33,406 nt of DNA, taken from contig DNXO01000069.1 of the NCBI GenBank assembly GCA_003506895.1, positions 53,450-86,855 of the forward strand, given 5' to 3'. Positions 24,476 to 31,986 of the stretch are shown piece after piece. The translations under genes were made by a program, and so were the position numbers. Position 1 is the stretch's first letter. The number at the start of each line of letters is the position of its first letter. The notes below the pieces were generated by a model, which had not been told where the DNA came from, did no database searches, and saw only the letters and a program-made list of their open reading frames with translations. This DNA comes from Acetobacteraceae bacterium (lineage in GTDB: Bacteria; Pseudomonadota; Alphaproteobacteria; Acetobacterales; Acetobacteraceae).

Positions 24476-25393
24476 TTACCTTCCGATCGACAATTGCCCG
24501 GGCATGCCGCGCAGGGAACGGCCGCCCCGGGCCGTGATGATCAGCACGACAAGGGTGAAGATGTAGGGTGCCGCATAGAACAGGTAGTAACCCCAGGTGA
24601 TTCCCACCGTCTGCAATGACGGCCCGAGTGCGCCGGCCGCGCCGAACAGCAGCGACGCATAGATGCAGTTGATCGGGTTCCAGCGCGAGAACACCACCAG
24701 CGCGACGGCCATAAGCCCTTGGCCTGACGACAGGCCCTCATTCCAGCTTCCGGGATAATACAGCGACAGGAACGCGCCGCCGATTCCCGCCAGCGCGCTG
24801 CCACAGGCTGTCGCCAGGAAGCGTGTTCGGTCGATCGGCAGGCCAAGCGCGAGGGCCGCGTCCTGGCTGTCGCCAACGATGCGGACACGCAATCCGACTC
24901 GGGTGGCATTGAAGCACCAATGCAGGGCGATGGCCGCCGCGATCCCCAGCAGGAACAGCGGGCAGACCGACAATGCATTGCGAACCTGGGCATTGTCGGA
25001 CCAGAAGCCGAAGGGGATGCCCGTCAGCAGCGTGGCGCTTGGCTGGACGTAGGGTTTGCCCAAGAAGAATGCGATGCCGGTGCCCGCCAGCATGATCGCG
25101 ATGCCCATCGCGACGTCGTTGACCCGAGCGAGGGAACAGATCGCACCGTGGAGGCCGCCCAGCAGCAGGCCGGCTACAGCGGCGGCGGCCACACCCGCCC
25201 AGGGACTGCCCGTTTCATAGGACGTTGCGTACGCAACCATCGCGCCGAGGACCAGAACACCCTCGTTGCCCAGATTGATGCGGCCGGATTTCTCGGTCAG
25301 GCACTCACCCAGGCTGACGAACAGGAATGGGGTGCTGACGCGCAAGCTGCCGGCGAGCATGGCTAGCAGAACGGTGCCGATCGCCTCCATCAT
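24476..25393 (-). CDS. ABC importer permease 2 (BMP/nucleoside type)
   Basis: A 305-residue inner-membrane permease of the BPD_transp_2 family with about eight to ten hydrophobic segments. The N-terminal LTEKSGRINLGNEGVLVLGAM is a hallmark of the second permease of BMP-type nucleoside importers. NDVAMGIAIMLAGTGIAFFLGKPYV and the cytoplasmic coupling stretch GDSQDAALALGLPIDRTRFLA (EAA-like loop) are also present. Two ATGs lie at 25393 and 25390; the first overlaps the stop of permease 1 as ATGATG, so the genes are translationally coupled. It pairs with permease 1 and the double ATPase. Confidence 0.92.
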   Translation of the reverse strand: MMEAIGTVLLAMLAGSLRVSTPFLFVSLGECLTEKSGRINLGNEGVLVLGAMVAYATSYETGSPWAGVAAAAVAGLLLGGLHGAICSLARVNDVAMGIAIMLAGTGIAFFLGKPYVQPSATLLTGIPFGFWSDNAQVRNALSVCPLFLLGIAAAIALHWCFNATRVGLRVRIVGDSQDAALALGLPIDRTRFLATACGSALAGIGGAFLSLYYPGSWNEGLSSGQGLMAVALVVFSRWNPINCIYASLLFGAAGALGPSLQTVGITWGYYLFYAAPYIFTLVVLIITARGGRSLRGMPGQLSIGR

Positions 25394-26502
25394 GCGCCTC
25401 CACGCGGCTGAAACCAGCGGAAGCGTCCATACAGCGTGTCGCTCGCCAGGATCGAAACGAAGATCAGTCCTTGCAGCACCTGGATCGTGGCGTCGGGCAG
25501 GCCCATGCGGCGTTGCAAGAGCCCGCCGGCGGCGCCCAGGCCGCCCAGCAGGATTGCCATGGGCATGATCGCCAGCGGATTGAACCGGGCGAGGAAGGCA
25601 ATCAGTATCCCCGTGTATCCATATCCCGCGTTCAGCGACGCGTTCGATCGGCCGTACTCCGCCGCGACCTCGATCGCGCCGGCCAGACCGGCGCAGCCGC
25701 CGCCGATGGCGCAGGCCAGCAGGATCAGTTTGGTTACCGGCAAGCCTTGGAGTTGTGCAGCGCGGATGTTGCCGCCGGTCACGCGGGAGGCGAAGCCGAA
25801 GCTGGTGCGATAGATCAGCACCCAGCAGATCAGGCAGGCCAGAATGCCGATCGGCAGGCCAGGATGCACATCCAGCCAGGGCACGGTGTCGAGCATGTTC
25901 TCATCGCCGATGCCATAGGTGGAGGGTTTGTTGAGACTGGCGGGATCGCGCAGCAGGCCCTCAACGAAATGATTGAACAGCGCGAGTCCGATATAGGACA
26001 GCACCAGGCTGGCGATGACCTCATTGACGTTCAGTTTGGCGCGGAGCCAACCGCTGATGCCGACCCAGAATGCACCCATGGCCGACCCCGCGATGGCCAT
26101 TGCTGCCCATACAATGATCGGGCTGGTGTTGATCAGGGGCAATGCGGCGACGGTCGCGGCCAGACCACCGAGCACGACGGCCGCCTCGCCGCCGATGATG
26201 ACCAAGCCGAGCTGTCCGGGAATGGCCACGCATAGGGCGGTGAGCAGCAAGGGAGCTGCCCGTTGCACCGTATTTTGGATGGAAAACCAGCTTCCGAATG
26301 CGCCGCGCCAGACCAGATCGAGGAAATCTGCTGGCGAGGCGCCGAGACACAGCAGGAAAATCGAAAACAATATCGCCGCGCCGGCCAGCGCGGCGATTGG
26401 CGCAAGCAATGCCTCCGCCGTGCGGCGGATTGGATACCATTGGTCGCCGACCTGCACCGGCGCGGACGCCGGTGCGGTTGTTACGGTTGTCGTGGTACTC
26501 AT
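25390..26502 (-). CDS. ABC importer permease 1 (BMP/nucleoside type)
   Basis: A 370-residue BPD_transp_2-family permease. A cytoplasmic N-terminus of about 30 residues precedes roughly nine hydrophobic segments. Characteristic stretches are LLLTALCVAIPGQLGLVIIGGEA, LNVNEVIASLVLSYIG, the coupling loop GGNIRAAQLQGLPVTKLILLA, and GYGYTGILIAFLARFNPLAIMP. It forms the translocation channel with permease 2. The ATG at 26502 overlaps the binding-protein stop by 4 bases (ATGA), and its own stop overlaps the next start. The ligand can only be guessed from the context, as for the rest of the system. Confidence 0.92.
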   Translation of the reverse strand: MSTTTTVTTAPASAPVQVGDQWYPIRRTAEALLAPIAALAGAAILFSIFLLCLGASPADFLDLVWRGAFGSWFSIQNTVQRAAPLLLTALCVAIPGQLGLVIIGGEAAVVLGGLAATVAALPLINTSPIIVWAAMAIAGSAMGAFWVGISGWLRAKLNVNEVIASLVLSYIGLALFNHFVEGLLRDPASLNKPSTYGIGDENMLDTVPWLDVHPGLPIGILACLICWVLIYRTSFGFASRVTGGNIRAAQLQGLPVTKLILLACAIGGGCAGLAGAIEVAAEYGRSNASLNAGYGYTGILIAFLARFNPLAIMPMAILLGGLGAAGGLLQRRMGLPDATIQVLQGLIFVSILASDTLYGRFRWFQPRGGA

Positions 26503-27635
26503 GAGGTCGAGCCAACGACCCCTTCTACGAGATAGTTGCAGGATTCGAGCTCGATCGCCGTTTCCGGATAGGCCTTACCGGCCGGAACGACGACGTTGCC
26601 CTTGTTATCCTTCAGGGGGCCCTTGAAGACCGAGTAACCGCCTTTCATGATCTCTGCCTTGACCGCGGTGACGTTTTTGCGGCCGGCCTCGGACAGTGCG
26701 GGGCCGAACGCTGACATTTTCACAAAACCCTCGGCGAGGCCGCCGCGGGTGAAGTTCGGAAGCGGCTTGCCGGCCTGCGCGTCGGCGATGTACTGCTTAT
26801 AGACTGTGATCCAGTTCCATTCGGCGCCGGTCAGATAGCCTTTCGGTGCCAGCTTGGACTGATCGGCATGGTATCCACACGAGTAGATGCCGCGGCGTTC
26901 GGCGGTTTCCATGATGACCTTCGGGCCGTCCACATGGCAGGTGACGACGTCGATGCCCTGGCCGATCAGGCTGTTGGTGGCTTCGGCTTCCTTGACCGGC
27001 ATCGACCATTCGCCGGTGAAGATGACCGACGTGGTGATGGTCGGATCGACCGACCTGGCGCCGAGGGCGAAGCTGTTGACGTTGATCAGCACCTGAGGAA
27101 TCGGTTTGGCGGCGATAAAGCCGATCTTCTTGGTCTTCGTCGCGTGGGCGGCGGCGATACCATTCAGGTACTGGCACATCCCGATGTAGCCGAAATACGA
27201 CCCGGTATTCATCGGGTGCTTGTCCTTCTGCCACAACCCGCCGCAATGGCGGAACTGGATGTCCTTATATTTCGCCGCCATTTTCAACATGTACGGGTCG
27301 AAATAGCCGAAGCTTGTCGGGAACAGCAGGGTGGCGCCATCCAGCTTGATCATGCTCTCCATGGTCTTGGAGACGTCGTCGGTTTCGGGAACCTTCTCTT
27401 CCTCGACGATCTTGATGCCGGGCATCTTCTTCAGCATCGCTGCTGCTTCGGCGTGGGCCTGATTGTAGCCGTAATCGTCTTTCGGTCCGACATAAATGAA
27501 ACCGACGGTCAGGTCCTTGGCGGCCCGCGCTTGTTCGGATGTCAGGCCCATCGCGGCGAGACCGGCGGCGCCGGCGGTACCTTGGAGCAGACGGCGGCGC
27601 GACAAGGTTGTAGAAATCGGTGGCGTCAAAGACAT
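26499..27635 (-). CDS. BMP-family ABC importer binding protein (Tat leader)
   Basis: A 378-residue periplasmic binding protein of the BMP/PnrA family, whose known members bind purine nucleosides, other nucleosides or similar ring compounds. A twin-arginine leader is clear: S-R-R-R-L-L then GTAGAAGLAAMGL and cleavage near A-R-A-A (about residue 39). The mature protein opens with LTVGFIYVGPKDDYGYNQAH, and has ETDDVSKTMESMI, PTSFGYFDPY and VDGPKVIMETAERRG. ATG 27635 has GGGGAAG upstream and starts the leader; the longer open frame to 27800 lacks these. First gene of the operon, about 81 bases downstream of the predicted start of a sigma-54 promoter. Confidence 0.92.
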   Translation of the reverse strand: MSLTPPISTTLSRRRLLQGTAGAAGLAAMGLTSEQARAAKDLTVGFIYVGPKDDYGYNQAHAEAAAMLKKMPGIKIVEEEKVPETDDVSKTMESMIKLDGATLLFPTSFGYFDPYMLKMAAKYKDIQFRHCGGLWQKDKHPMNTGSYFGYIGMCQYLNGIAAAHATKTKKIGFIAAKPIPQVLINVNSFALGARSVDPTITTSVIFTGEWSMPVKEAEATNSLIGQGIDVVTCHVDGPKVIMETAERRGIYSCGYHADQSKLAPKGYLTGAEWNWITVYKQYIADAQAGKPLPNFTRGGLAEGFVKMSAFGPALSEAGRKNVTAVKAEIMKGGYSVFKGPLKDNKGNVVVPAGKAYPETAIELESCNYLVEGVVGSTS

Positions 27636-27727
27636 GCTCTTCCCCGTTATACTAAGAAGCTGCGCCGGCCAGCGGTTGGCGCGGCACTGCGGACCTGGAC
27701 GGACGGTCCCGGTTCTCGTTTTGATAC

Positions 27728-27742
27728 GCAAAGGGCGTGCCA
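27728..27742 (-). promoter_or_regulatory. Sigma-54 (RpoN) -24/-12 promoter for the ABC/biuH operon
   Basis: Read on the minus strand: TGGCACG-CCCT-TTGC. The invariant GG and GC are separated by 10 bases, as RpoN requires. Predicted +1 is near 27716, about 81 bases before the binding-protein ATG. Confidence 0.75.
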
Positions 27743-27889
27743 CTCCCTTGAGCGGTTGGCCTCGGCTAATTTTCCGCTCTGTTGCGGCCGTGTTGCTCAC
27801 GAAAGCGGCATCTTGACGAAAAAGAGGCGAAGCGCGCCTCGGATATCGCCGGCCTGGCCCGACGTCTTATGATGCGGGCGCGTATCAAG

Positions 27890-28009
27890 GCCCACGCCGG
27901 ATGGGCGTCGTCTGCACATGGCCAAACCATGACGGGCGGGTAAGCCGCATCGGCACCAAAACTGTTGCGTGCCTGCCGCACCATGACATGACCAACGCGC
28001 CGATTGGTC
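27890..28009. promoter_or_regulatory. Inverted repeats between the divergent sigma-54 promoters (candidate activator sites)
   Basis: GCCCA-N7-TGGGC (27890-27906), CATGG-N5-CCATG (27917-27931) and GACCAA-N8-TTGGTC (27990-28009) are perfect dyads in the 280 bases between the two promoters. RpoN needs a distal enhancer-binding protein, and the first two lie about 90-190 bases from each promoter. None is a clear NtrC consensus. The 492-base gap 27636-28127 has no gene I can support. Confidence 0.45.
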
Positions 28010-28022
28010 GGAGGTGCGTTGG

Positions 28023-28040
28023 TTGGCACATCGATTGCTG
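28023..28040 (+). promoter_or_regulatory. Sigma-54 (RpoN) -24/-12 promoter for the Tsx-like porin
   Basis: TTGGCAC-ATCGA-TTGCT at 28023-28039, GG and GC exactly 10 bases apart. Predicted +1 is near 28050, leaving a leader of about 78 bases before the porin ATG. Confidence 0.75.
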
Positions 28041-28127
28041 TTCCGAACGTTGCGCGAAGAAACCATGCCTGCGTCGCCATAGATGGACGGCAGATGGACC
28101 CTCGGTGCTAAACAAAAGGGACAGAAG

Positions 28128-29024
28128 ATGAAGCTTAGACATTTAATTTTCGCGGCAGCGACGCTGGCGGTGACGGCCACCCAAGTGCGGGCTCAGGGTT
28201 TTAGCGACACCTGGATGGGTGTGCGCGATGGCACGACGATCTCGAACGTCGGTGCGGAAAAGGGCAGCAGAAACGTCAACAAGATCATTACGAACGCCGG
28301 GCACTTCGACGCCGGCGATTACGGTTCGAATTTCTTTAGCGTCGACGCGCTGTTTTCCAATGCCAACGAACCCGCGAACAATTCGGCCGGCGGCTCCACC
28401 GAATTCTATGCGGTTTACCGTGGTCAGTTGAGCCCGGACAAATTCCTGGGCATCAATACCAAATTTGGGCCGTTCCAGGCGATTAACTTCGAATTTGGCG
28501 GTGACGCGGAAGCCGAAAATACGCAGTTCGCGCCGGATAAGAAGGCGCTGGTGGCCGGTCCGAACTTCCACTTTGCCGTGCCGGCTGGCTTTCTGAATGT
28601 CGGCGTGCATGTTTACCACGAGTGGAACAACAACGGCATCTGCAACGGCAGCACCGCCCCCGGCAACTGCATTTTCAACGGGGGCCACGGCGGACCCGTG
28701 AACTTCGATACCACGGCGGAATTTGAAGTTGTCTGGCTGTTCCCGCTGTCGTTCACCGGCCTGCCGCTGGACTTCCGGGGCTTCACGAACATCGTGCTGC
28801 CCAAGGGCAAGGATGGTTTCGGCAATCAGACAGCGACCGAAGTCCTGGCTCGTCCGTCGCTTTATCTGGATGTTGGCAAAATGGTGATGAACAAGCCCAA
28901 CAAGCTGTATGCCTTCTTCCAGGTCGAACTGTGGAACAACAAGTTCGGCAACGACCATACGCTTGCGGGCAATTCGGGCTCGCAAGAGGTTTCACCGGTG
29001 TTTGGCGTCGAATACCACTTCTGA
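28128..29024 (+). CDS. Tsx-like nucleoside-type outer-membrane porin
   Basis: A 298-residue protein with a Sec signal peptide (residues 1-22, V-R-A before Q-G-F). The mature part is rich in alternating beta strands and ends in Y-H-F, the terminal Phe signal for outer-membrane barrel insertion. The start GFSDTWMGVRDG, then YGSNFFSVDALFSN, AVYRGQLSPDK, KKALVAGPNFHFAVPAGFLNVGVHVYHEWNNNGI and PLDFRGFTNIVLPKG match the Tsx/OmpK-like channel family, whose E. coli member passes nucleosides. Adjacent purine-oxidation genes and a BMP importer agree with that role. AAAAGGG lies upstream of ATG 28128. Predicted sigma-54 control; an intrinsic terminator follows the stop. Confidence 0.85.
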   Translation: MKLRHLIFAAATLAVTATQVRAQGFSDTWMGVRDGTTISNVGAEKGSRNVNKIITNAGHFDAGDYGSNFFSVDALFSNANEPANNSAGGSTEFYAVYRGQLSPDKFLGINTKFGPFQAINFEFGGDAEAENTQFAPDKKALVAGPNFHFAVPAGFLNVGVHVYHEWNNNGICNGSTAPGNCIFNGGHGGPVNFDTTAEFEVVWLFPLSFTGLPLDFRGFTNIVLPKGKDGFGNQTATEVLARPSLYLDVGKMVMNKPNKLYAFFQVELWNNKFGNDHTLAGNSGSQEVSPVFGVEYHF

Positions 29025-29033
29025 TAGAGTTGC

Positions 29034-29065
29034 CGCGGCGATCCCCGGATCGCCGCGCCTTTTTT
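29034..29065 (+). terminator. Intrinsic terminator between the porin gene and puuD
   Basis: Perfect 10-base arms (29034-29043 and 29048-29057), loop CCCG, then T6 at 29060-29065. It ends only 20 bases before the puuD ATG, so puuD expression from the porin promoter would need read-through. Confidence 0.9.
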
Positions 29066-29084
29066 AGCCCCGAGGGAAACACCG

Positions 29085-30287
29085 ATGATCGACTTGCTGC
29101 TTGACTGGGTCAGCCTGCTGGTCCGTTGGACGCACGTCATCGCCGGTATCGCCTGGATCGGTTCTTCTTTCTATTTCATCGCCCTTGATGCCGGTTTGGC
29201 CCCCAACGCTCGGCTTGACCCGCGCGTGAAAGGTGAAGCCTGGCAGGTTCACGGCGGCGGCTTCTACAACATCCAGAAATTCTCGGTCGCGCCGGAGTTC
29301 ATGCCGGAGCACCTGACCTGGTTCAAATGGGAGGCGTACGGCACCTGGATCTTTGGATTCACGCTGCTGGTGCTGACGTATTATCTGAACCCCAGCGTCT
29401 ATCTGATCGACACCTCGGTGATGAATATCGAGCCGGCGGATGCGGTTCCCGCGGCTGCCGCATCTTTGGTGATCGGATGGTTCGCCTACGACCTGCTCTG
29501 CAAGTCTTGGTTCGGACGGGAAACCGGACGCCTCGCGGTTGCGGGATTCATCCTGTTCCTGGCCGCGGCCTATGGCTATACACATGTCTTTAGCGGGCGC
29601 GGTGCCTTCATCCAGGTCGGTGCCCTGGTTGGCACGATCATGGCGGCGAATGTTCTGGTCGTGATCATTCCCGGCCAGCGCAAGACAGTCGCGTCCCTGC
29701 TGAAGGGCGAGGCGCCCGATCCGATCCATGGCCAGGTCGCGAAGCAGCGGTCCGTACACAACAACTATCTGACGTTGCCGGTGGTGTTCACGATGCTGAG
29801 CAACCACTACGGGTTCACCTACTCATCGCCGAAATGGAGCTGGCTGATCCTGGCCTGCATCTTCATCGCCAGCTTCCTGGTGCGGCACTGGTTCAACACG
29901 ATGCACGCCGGAAAGAAGCCCGATTGGCGCCTGTGGCCGGCGGCGGCCGTGCCCGTAATGTGTGCGATTGCCCTTGGTATTCTGGGGCAACCATCGGTAC
30001 CGGTTGCCGACGCCGGCGCAGCGCCGGTTCGCTTTGCCGAGGTGCAGCAGATTGTCGATCAGCGCTGCCATGTTTGTCATGCGGCGAAGCCGAAATTTCC
30101 CGGTTTCGCTGAACCACCCAAGGGCGTGGTGTTCGATACGCCAGCGCAGATCAAAAAGTTGGCGCCGCAAATCATGGCTCAAGCGGTAAAGACCCATACG
30201 ATGCCGTTGGGCAACGTCACGGAGATTACCGATGCCGAGCGTTCGGCGTTGGGATCATGGATCGTGGCTGGGTCGAAGCTGAACTGA
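29085..30287 (+). CDS. puuD: Membrane urate oxidase with fused cytochrome c domain
   Basis: A 400-residue inner-membrane protein. The N-terminal urate hydroxylase domain has about eight hydrophobic segments (1-300), with WTHVIAGIAWIGSSFYF, the conserved HGGGFYNIQKF and TWFKWEAYGTWIFG. The C-terminal mono-haem cytochrome c domain has C-H-V-C-H (328-332) and a likely distal ligand Met373 (HTMPLGN). PuuD oxidises urate to 5-hydroxyisourate and passes electrons to the respiratory chain instead of making peroxide like soluble uricase. GAGGGA precedes the ATG. Followed by xdhA after 292 bases, so xanthine to urate to hydroxyisourate is encoded here; hydroxyisourate hydrolase and OHCU decarboxylase are not in the window. 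Confidence 0.93.
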   Translation: MIDLLLDWVSLLVRWTHVIAGIAWIGSSFYFIALDAGLAPNARLDPRVKGEAWQVHGGGFYNIQKFSVAPEFMPEHLTWFKWEAYGTWIFGFTLLVLTYYLNPSVYLIDTSVMNIEPADAVPAAAASLVIGWFAYDLLCKSWFGRETGRLAVAGFILFLAAAYGYTHVFSGRGAFIQVGALVGTIMAANVLVVIIPGQRKTVASLLKGEAPDPIHGQVAKQRSVHNNYLTLPVVFTMLSNHYGFTYSSPKWSWLILACIFIASFLVRHWFNTMHAGKKPDWRLWPAAAVPVMCAIALGILGQPSVPVADAGAAPVRFAEVQQIVDQRCHVCHAAKPKFPGFAEPPKGVVFDTPAQIKKLAPQIMAQAVKTHTMPLGNVTEITDAERSALGSWIVAGSKLN

Positions 30288-30301
30288 TTATGGCGTGAAA
30301 T

Positions 30302-30526
30302 GACGGGGTTCGCAGCGCTTCATTGGCATGCGATATCCCCGTCGCGGCGGCCCTGGCGGATGAATACTCATGACAGGTGTATGACGGCGTGCTTACCGAA
30401 TGCCCATTCTGCCATTTATTGGCCACTCGATGGTTAATGGGTAACCGTCCGGTGATTGGTTCGCAAAACTAAGCTGCTTTTGGCCGCGTTTCCTCGTTGA
30501 CCATCCCGCCGAACCTGTCCTTAGCT
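30302..30526 (+). promoter_or_regulatory. puuD-xdhA gap with a dyad and a possible promoter
   Basis: GACGGGG (30302-30308) and CCCCGTC (30337-30343) could pair with a long loop after puuD. GGTTA-N5-TAACC at 30432-30446 is an operator-like dyad. TTGACC (30497-30502), an 18-base spacer and TTAGCT (30521-30526) make a weak promoter 54 bases before xdhA. No sigma-54 match was seen here. Confidence 0.3.
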
Positions 30527-30579
30527 TCCAGTCTGTACCGCTGCACCGAAGAACGACGACTGAAAGGACTGGCAGCGCG

Positions 30580-31986
30580 ATGCGCGACACGATTCACTTC
30601 CGCCTTGGCACCGAAGACCGGACGCTGCGGGACGTCGACCCGACGATGACCGTGCTGGAATATCTGCGCGGGCCAGAACGGCTGTGCGGTACCAAGGAAG
30701 GCTGTGCCGAGGGCGACTGCGGCGCCTGCACCGTTGTGCTCGTGGACGGGGAAGGGCGGCATCAGGCGGTGAATGCGTGCGTGCTGTTCGTGCCGGCCCT
30801 GGACGGGCGGCAACTGCTGACGGTGGAGCATTTGGCTGGGCCAGACGGCGCGTTGCATCCGGTGCAGCAGGCGATGGTGGAACGTCATGGCTCCCAGTGC
30901 GGATTCTGCACCCCGGGTTTCGTGATGTCGCTGTATGCGCTGCGCACCGAGGCCAAGCCGGATCGGGTTGCGATCAACGAAGCCCTGGCGGGGAATTTGT
31001 GCCGTTGCACCGGGTACCGGCCGATCGTCGATGCGGCGATGGATGTTTGCACCGGTCACGCAGAGTCGGCGGCAGCAGCGTTGCCGCCGACCGAGGGAAG
31101 CTTGGCGCTGTCGTTCGGGGAGACACTCTCCTTCTCACCGCGGTCCGCCGACGAACTGGCCCGGGTGCTGTTAGATAATCCGAATGCGACGATCGTGGCC
31201 GGGGGAACCGATGTCGGGCTGTGGGTGACCAAGCAGCACAGGAAATTGCCGGTGACCGTGTCGCTGGATGCGGTCGCGGACCTGCGCGGGATCGAGGAAA
31301 CAGCCGATACGATCAGGATCGGCGCGGGTGTGACCTATCACGAGGCGCTGCCGGTCCTCGAAAAGCATTTCCCGGACCTGGGGGCGATGATCCGCCGCAT
31401 CGGCTCCCGCCAGATACGCAATCGCGGCACGATCGGCGGTAACATCGCCAATGCGTCGCCGATCGGGGATTCGCCACCGGCGTTGCTGGCATTGGATGCG
31501 TCCGTCGTTCTGCGTCGCGGCGACACGCGGCGGACGATCAGTTTGGACGCATTTTTCATCGGCTACCGGCAGACGGTTCTGGCACCGGGCGAGTTCATCG
31601 AGCGGATCGATGTGCCCCTGCCGAAGGCGGGGGAGGTTTTCCGCTGCTATAAGGTCTCCAAGCGTTTTGATCAGGACATCTCCGCTGTGTGTGCGGCATT
31701 CCGTCTTCGGATCGAGGATGGCATCGTTCGCGATATCCGCATCGGCTTCGGCGGTATGGCGGCCACGCCGGTTCGGTCCACGGCGGTGGAAGATGCGTTG
31801 ATGGGCCGCCCGTGGTCCAAGGCGACCATTCGGACGGCGCAAGCGGTCATGGACAGCGCGATGTCACCGCTGTCCGACATGCGGGCGAGCTCCGCCTATC
31901 GCCGCACCGTCGCGCGCAACCTGCTTTTGAAATGCTTCCTGGAAACCAGCGAGGAGGCAGCCGTGACCCGGCTGGTACCAGCATGA
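30580..31986 (+). CDS. xdhA: Xanthine dehydrogenase small subunit (2Fe-2S and FAD)
   Basis: A 468-residue subunit that carries electrons from the molybdenum site to NAD. The plant-type 2Fe-2S cluster is bound by Cys42, Cys47, Cys50 and Cys67 (EGCAEGDCGAC). The second cluster is bound by Cys107, Cys110, Cys141 and Cys143 (QCGFC, LCRCTGYRPI). The FAD domain, from about 175, has IVAGGTDVGLWVT and the TIGGNIANASPIGDSPP motif. Length and domain order match bacterial XdhA. Its stop overlaps the xdhB start (ATGA). Together with puuD this converts hypoxanthine and xanthine through urate. Confidence 0.95.
   Translation: MRDTIHFRLGTEDRTLRDVDPTMTVLEYLRGPERLCGTKEGCAEGDCGACTVVLVDGEGRHQAVNACVLFVPALDGRQLLTVEHLAGPDGALHPVQQAMVERHGSQCGFCTPGFVMSLYALRTEAKPDRVAINEALAGNLCRCTGYRPIVDAAMDVCTGHAESAAAALPPTEGSLALSFGETLSFSPRSADELARVLLDNPNATIVAGGTDVGLWVTKQHRKLPVTVSLDAVADLRGIEETADTIRIGAGVTYHEALPVLEKHFPDLGAMIRRIGSRQIRNRGTIGGNIANASPIGDSPPALLALDASVVLRRGDTRRTISLDAFFIGYRQTVLAPGEFIERIDVPLPKAGEVFRCYKVSKRFDQDISAVCAAFRLRIEDGIVRDIRIGFGGMAATPVRSTAVEDALMGRPWSKATIRTAQAVMDSAMSPLSDMRASSAYRRTVARNLLLKCFLETSEEAAVTRLVPA

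Noticed and set aside
27766..28180. Several 76-127 residue frames in the importer/porin gap
   Set aside because: They overlap each other on both strands and cross the sigma-54 promoters; none shows family features or a good start.
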